64,000 nt of DNA from Nesterenkonia pannonica (GTDB taxonomy: Bacteria; Actinomycetota; Actinomycetes; Actinomycetales; Micrococcaceae): positions 868,001 through 932,000 of the forward strand of contig NZ_CP080575.1 of assembly GCF_019575955.1 (NCBI RefSeq), in the 5' to 3' direction. Under the pieces are notes generated by a model that saw only the letters and a list, made by a program, of their open reading frames with translations, was not told where the DNA came from and searched no databases. How positions within the stretch are numbered: the stretch's first letter is position 1; the number at the start of each line of letters is the position of its first letter. Made by a program: the position numbers and the translations under genes. Of this stretch, positions 62,027 through 64,000 are shown in pieces.

Positions 62027-63033
62027 ATGATATTTTCCCGTCGCACCTCGAAAAACTCTACGCGACAAGAAGAGCTATTGGATGCCTCGGTCGACGAGTT
62101 CGCGGACCATTTGAATTTAGAGGAGTCTGAACACGGTGTCGTCACGGAAGAGGTGGCCATCGCTGAACTTGAGGGCCTTCGTCAAGAGGTTCTCGAGCTT
62201 CGAGAAGTTAACCAAGGACTTCAGGAAGAGCGCCGAAACCACTTGAGGGCATACCGCCGCCTCGCGGGAACCGCTCTAGAGCTTGATCCCAAAGAGCTCA
62301 AGTCGCATGTAGACGATCAATTGACTGCCGAGGCAGAGCGGGAGGTCCGACAGCAGGTGCGCCAGTCACGGCGAACCTTCAGGCAGCAGACGCGGCGCGA
62401 TGACCGGACTTACGAGTCAGCATATCGACGTTTGGTCGCTTCGGCCTTGAAGGTTCGCCCTCGTGAAGTGAGTGAGATGATCGGTGCGGAATTGACTCCC
62501 GATAAGGAGAGGGAGCTCCGTGATTCCGCGTTGGAGAGGGCACATGCGTCACGCGCCAAGGGACGGCGTAAGTCGGGTCCTTACGAACTCGCCTACCGGC
62601 GGCTCGTTGCGTCGGCATTGAGGGTGCCTCCTAGTGAGGTACGCGAGATGATCGGTGCGGAACTGACTTCCGAGAAAGAAAAAGAGCTTCGAGGCCTCGT
62701 TAAGGAAGCCAACAAAACGGACCTCAGAGTTGCCAAGGAATCTGGCAAAGCCGACCTCAAGACTGTCAAGGAAGAAGCCCGTCAATACCGGCTGTCCTAT
62801 CGGAGGCTCGCGGCGACAAGCATGGGGTCAAGCCCCGTGAGCTCGACGAGGTCCTTGGGGAGCATCTCATCACAGAAGAGACCCTTGCAGAGATGCAAGC
62901 GTCGGTTAAGCGATACCGTGCTGGCAATGAGCTCGTTCACCTTCTTGAACGTGGACACAACCTGACGGAAGCGATCGTAGGAGCTGTTCGATACATGGTC
63001 GCGGAGGGCGATCATGTACGTGCTGGGGATTAG
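62027..63033 (+). CDS. Four-repeat, helix-rich protein of unknown function
   Basis: About 335 residues, highly charged and predicted helical. An N-terminal coiled-coil-like stretch (IAELEGLRQEVLELREVNQG, about 46-65) precedes four copies of a unit of the form AYRRL-A-AL-V-P-EV-EMIGAELT---E-ELR at residues 75, 132, 189 and 257. The final 45 residues (ELVHLLERGHNLTEAIVGAV) differ. No membrane segment or signal peptide. One base is lost twice near 62818-62835 (ATKHGVKPREL), after which the frame ends at TAG 63031-63033. No known domain recognised. Neighbours suggest surface polysaccharide context. Confidence 0.65.
62249..62896 (+). repeat. Tandem 171-bp coding repeats (four units)
   Basis: Units start at 62249, 62420, 62591 and 62795; the first three are spaced exactly 171 bp (57 codons) and the last 204 bp. 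Units two and three share long identical DNA (GAGATGATCGGTGCGGAA at both), suggesting recent duplication, while units one and four have diverged. Confidence 0.8.
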
Positions 63034-63074
63034 CGCAGGCACTGCAACAGCAGTCATCCGTCAGTGGAGCGGGT

Positions 63075-63485
63075 TTGATCGGAGAGGCTCTGGTAGCTGC
63101 GGGTACCTTCCGCGATGAACTCGCCTGGGAGCGATTCTCCCAAGCGCCCAAGGGTGACGTTCTGAAATATGCCCCGGGTGAGTACCTCTTAGCAGCGGCT
63201 TGGAGTGCACCGAACGACATGGCCGCTTTCGCGCAGGGGATCTTCGATCATGCCGAGAACTACGATCTGCCAACGTGTGTCGACGTCCTTTCGGGTCTTC
63301 TCGCTGGCCGCACGTACGGGGACGCCGCTCGCTTCTATGAACTCGTGCGAGACCGTTTCAAGGGATCAAATGAGGAGGACGAAAACGATCTTAAGGAGCT
63401 CGAATGGTTGGGCCAATGGGCCCGCCAGGGAAACGAGCCGTCTGTGCCGGACGCGGTAGAGTCGGGGATGTTCCTTTCGCTGTGA
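63075..63485 (+). CDS. Small helical protein, unknown function
   Basis: About 136 residues from TTG 63075: LIGEALVAAGTFRDELAWER, FSQAPKGDVLKYAPGEYLLA, AAWSAPNDMAAFAQGIFDHA and YGDAARFYELVRDRFKG look like pairs of short amphipathic helices, possibly TPR-like. It ends ESGMFLSL, and its stop TGA shares bases with the next ATG (TGATG), so the downstream gene is translationally coupled. No database family recognised by eye. The start is uncertain; the frame is open upstream to about 63030. Confidence 0.5.
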   Translation: MIGEALVAAGTFRDELAWERFSQAPKGDVLKYAPGEYLLAAAWSAPNDMAAFAQGIFDHAENYDLPTCVDVLSGLLAGRTYGDAARFYELVRDRFKGSNEEDENDLKELEWLGQWARQGNEPSVPDAVESGMFLSL

Positions 63486-64000
63486 TGGCCTACAAGGCTC
63501 CGGACCGTGGGCGCGCATCCTCCAACATTGGGGACTACGTCCAAACCATTGCAGCATCGTCTCACGTGGTTCGGAGACAGGGTTTGGAATTTGTGGGGAT
63601 GAAGAGCTTTCGCAGTCATTCAGGGCTCTGGCGGCACGCGTTCCTGCAGAAAGACAAGTTGAAGGGACCAAGAAACGCCTGCACCTTGTCACTATGAATA
63701 GGGACGCCTCGACCCTTGATCCAATTCCAAAAGACACGTGGACGTTAGCGTTTGGTTGGTATGCGCACAACCTCTTCGGTATGGGAAGGGACTTCCCCTT
63801 CCATGAGAATCTTAACCCGATTTTCATTTCGTTCCACATTAATCGACTGGATATGCTGACCCCTGAGGGTGTCGAGTACTTAAAAAACACTCTCCGATCG
63901 GCTGTCGTGATTGGAACACCGTCTACCTCTTGAAGGCAGCAGGTGTTCCCGCTTTCTTCTCGGGATGTTTGACGACTACCTCAGGTAATCTTTTCGGCCC
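63485..64000 (+). CDS. Polysaccharide pyruvyltransferase-like protein (cut by right edge)
   Basis: Start of a protein resembling the polysaccharide pyruvyltransferase superfamily: MAYKAPDRGRASSNIGDYVQ with the SxNxGDxxQ element, LHLVTMNRDASTLDPIPKDT, WTLAFGWYAHNLFGMGRDFP, FISFHINRLDMLTPEGVEYL, GCRDWNTVYLLKAAGVPAFF and SGCLTTT, typical of the family's 'CRD...T..LL...G......GC.T' pattern. Two small frame errors (about 63600 and 63895) are needed. Likely adds a ketal-pyruvate to a cell-wall glycan or acts as a related transferase. The 3' part lies beyond the window. Confidence 0.7.

Overview
The window comes from a high-GC Gram-positive bacterium, most likely a Micrococcales actinobacterium (an inference from gene content and order, not from a marker tree). 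The evidence is mtrA-mtrB-lpqB followed by comF and a long hibernation factor, proS ahead of rimP-nusA-ylxR-infB-rbfA-truB-ribF-rpsO-pnp, an actinobacterial type L-rhamnose operon, a fused RmlC-RmlD protein, and frequent GTG/TTG starts. No tRNA, rRNA or CRISPR array was seen.

Layout. 0-6.5 kb: cell-envelope two-component system MtrAB with LpqB, then ComF and HPF. 6.5-21 kb: housekeeping translation/RNA block (proS, rimP, nusA, ylxR, infB, rbfA, truB, two small membrane proteins, ribF, a methyltransferase, rpsO, pnp, a TRIC-like channel). 21-28 kb: PNPOx-like protein, FAD/Rieske oxidoreductase, an unnamed methyltransferase behind metK, divergent ahcY, and a Fic protein. 28-41 kb: a complete rhamnose catabolic operon on the minus strand (rhaT-Q-P-S-M-I-D-B-lldD), divergent from a LacI regulator. 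It should take L-rhamnose to DHAP plus L-lactate and then pyruvate. 41-47 kb: small redox genes facing an MmyB-like regulator. 47-52.2 kb: a second LacI regulator, an MFS transporter and a GH78 alpha-L-rhamnosidase. 52.2-52.7 kb: transposase remnants. 53.9-55.9 kb: an AbiEi/AbiEii type IV toxin-antitoxin pair with a striking operator array. 55.9-64 kb: surface polysaccharide genes (rmlCD fusion, rmlB, rmlA, a two-domain NeuB-like protein, a lipoprotein, a four-repeat protein and a pyruvyltransferase-like gene cut by the right edge).

The most important observation concerns the DNA itself. Many essential genes appear broken. The breaks are of two kinds: loss of one base from G/C runs, and a specific replacement of GCCGGC by short T/A-containing strings (GTAAGC, GCTAAGC, GCTTAGC, GCTTAAGC, GCTTAGGC and similar). 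I found about 27 such sites on both strands. At most of them, putting GCCGGC back restores the expected conserved protein; at a few, such as rhaB and the scar in ribF, the repair also needs a neighbouring one-base correction or rests on weaker homology. Only about 11 intact GCCGGC were seen, against roughly 70-80 expected from composition. The simplest explanation is that GCCGGC is chemically modified in this organism, probably by a palindromic methyltransferase, and was systematically miscalled by a single-molecule sequencer. Frameshifted genes are therefore annotated as single CDS spanning their fragments, and the breaks are not treated as biological decay.
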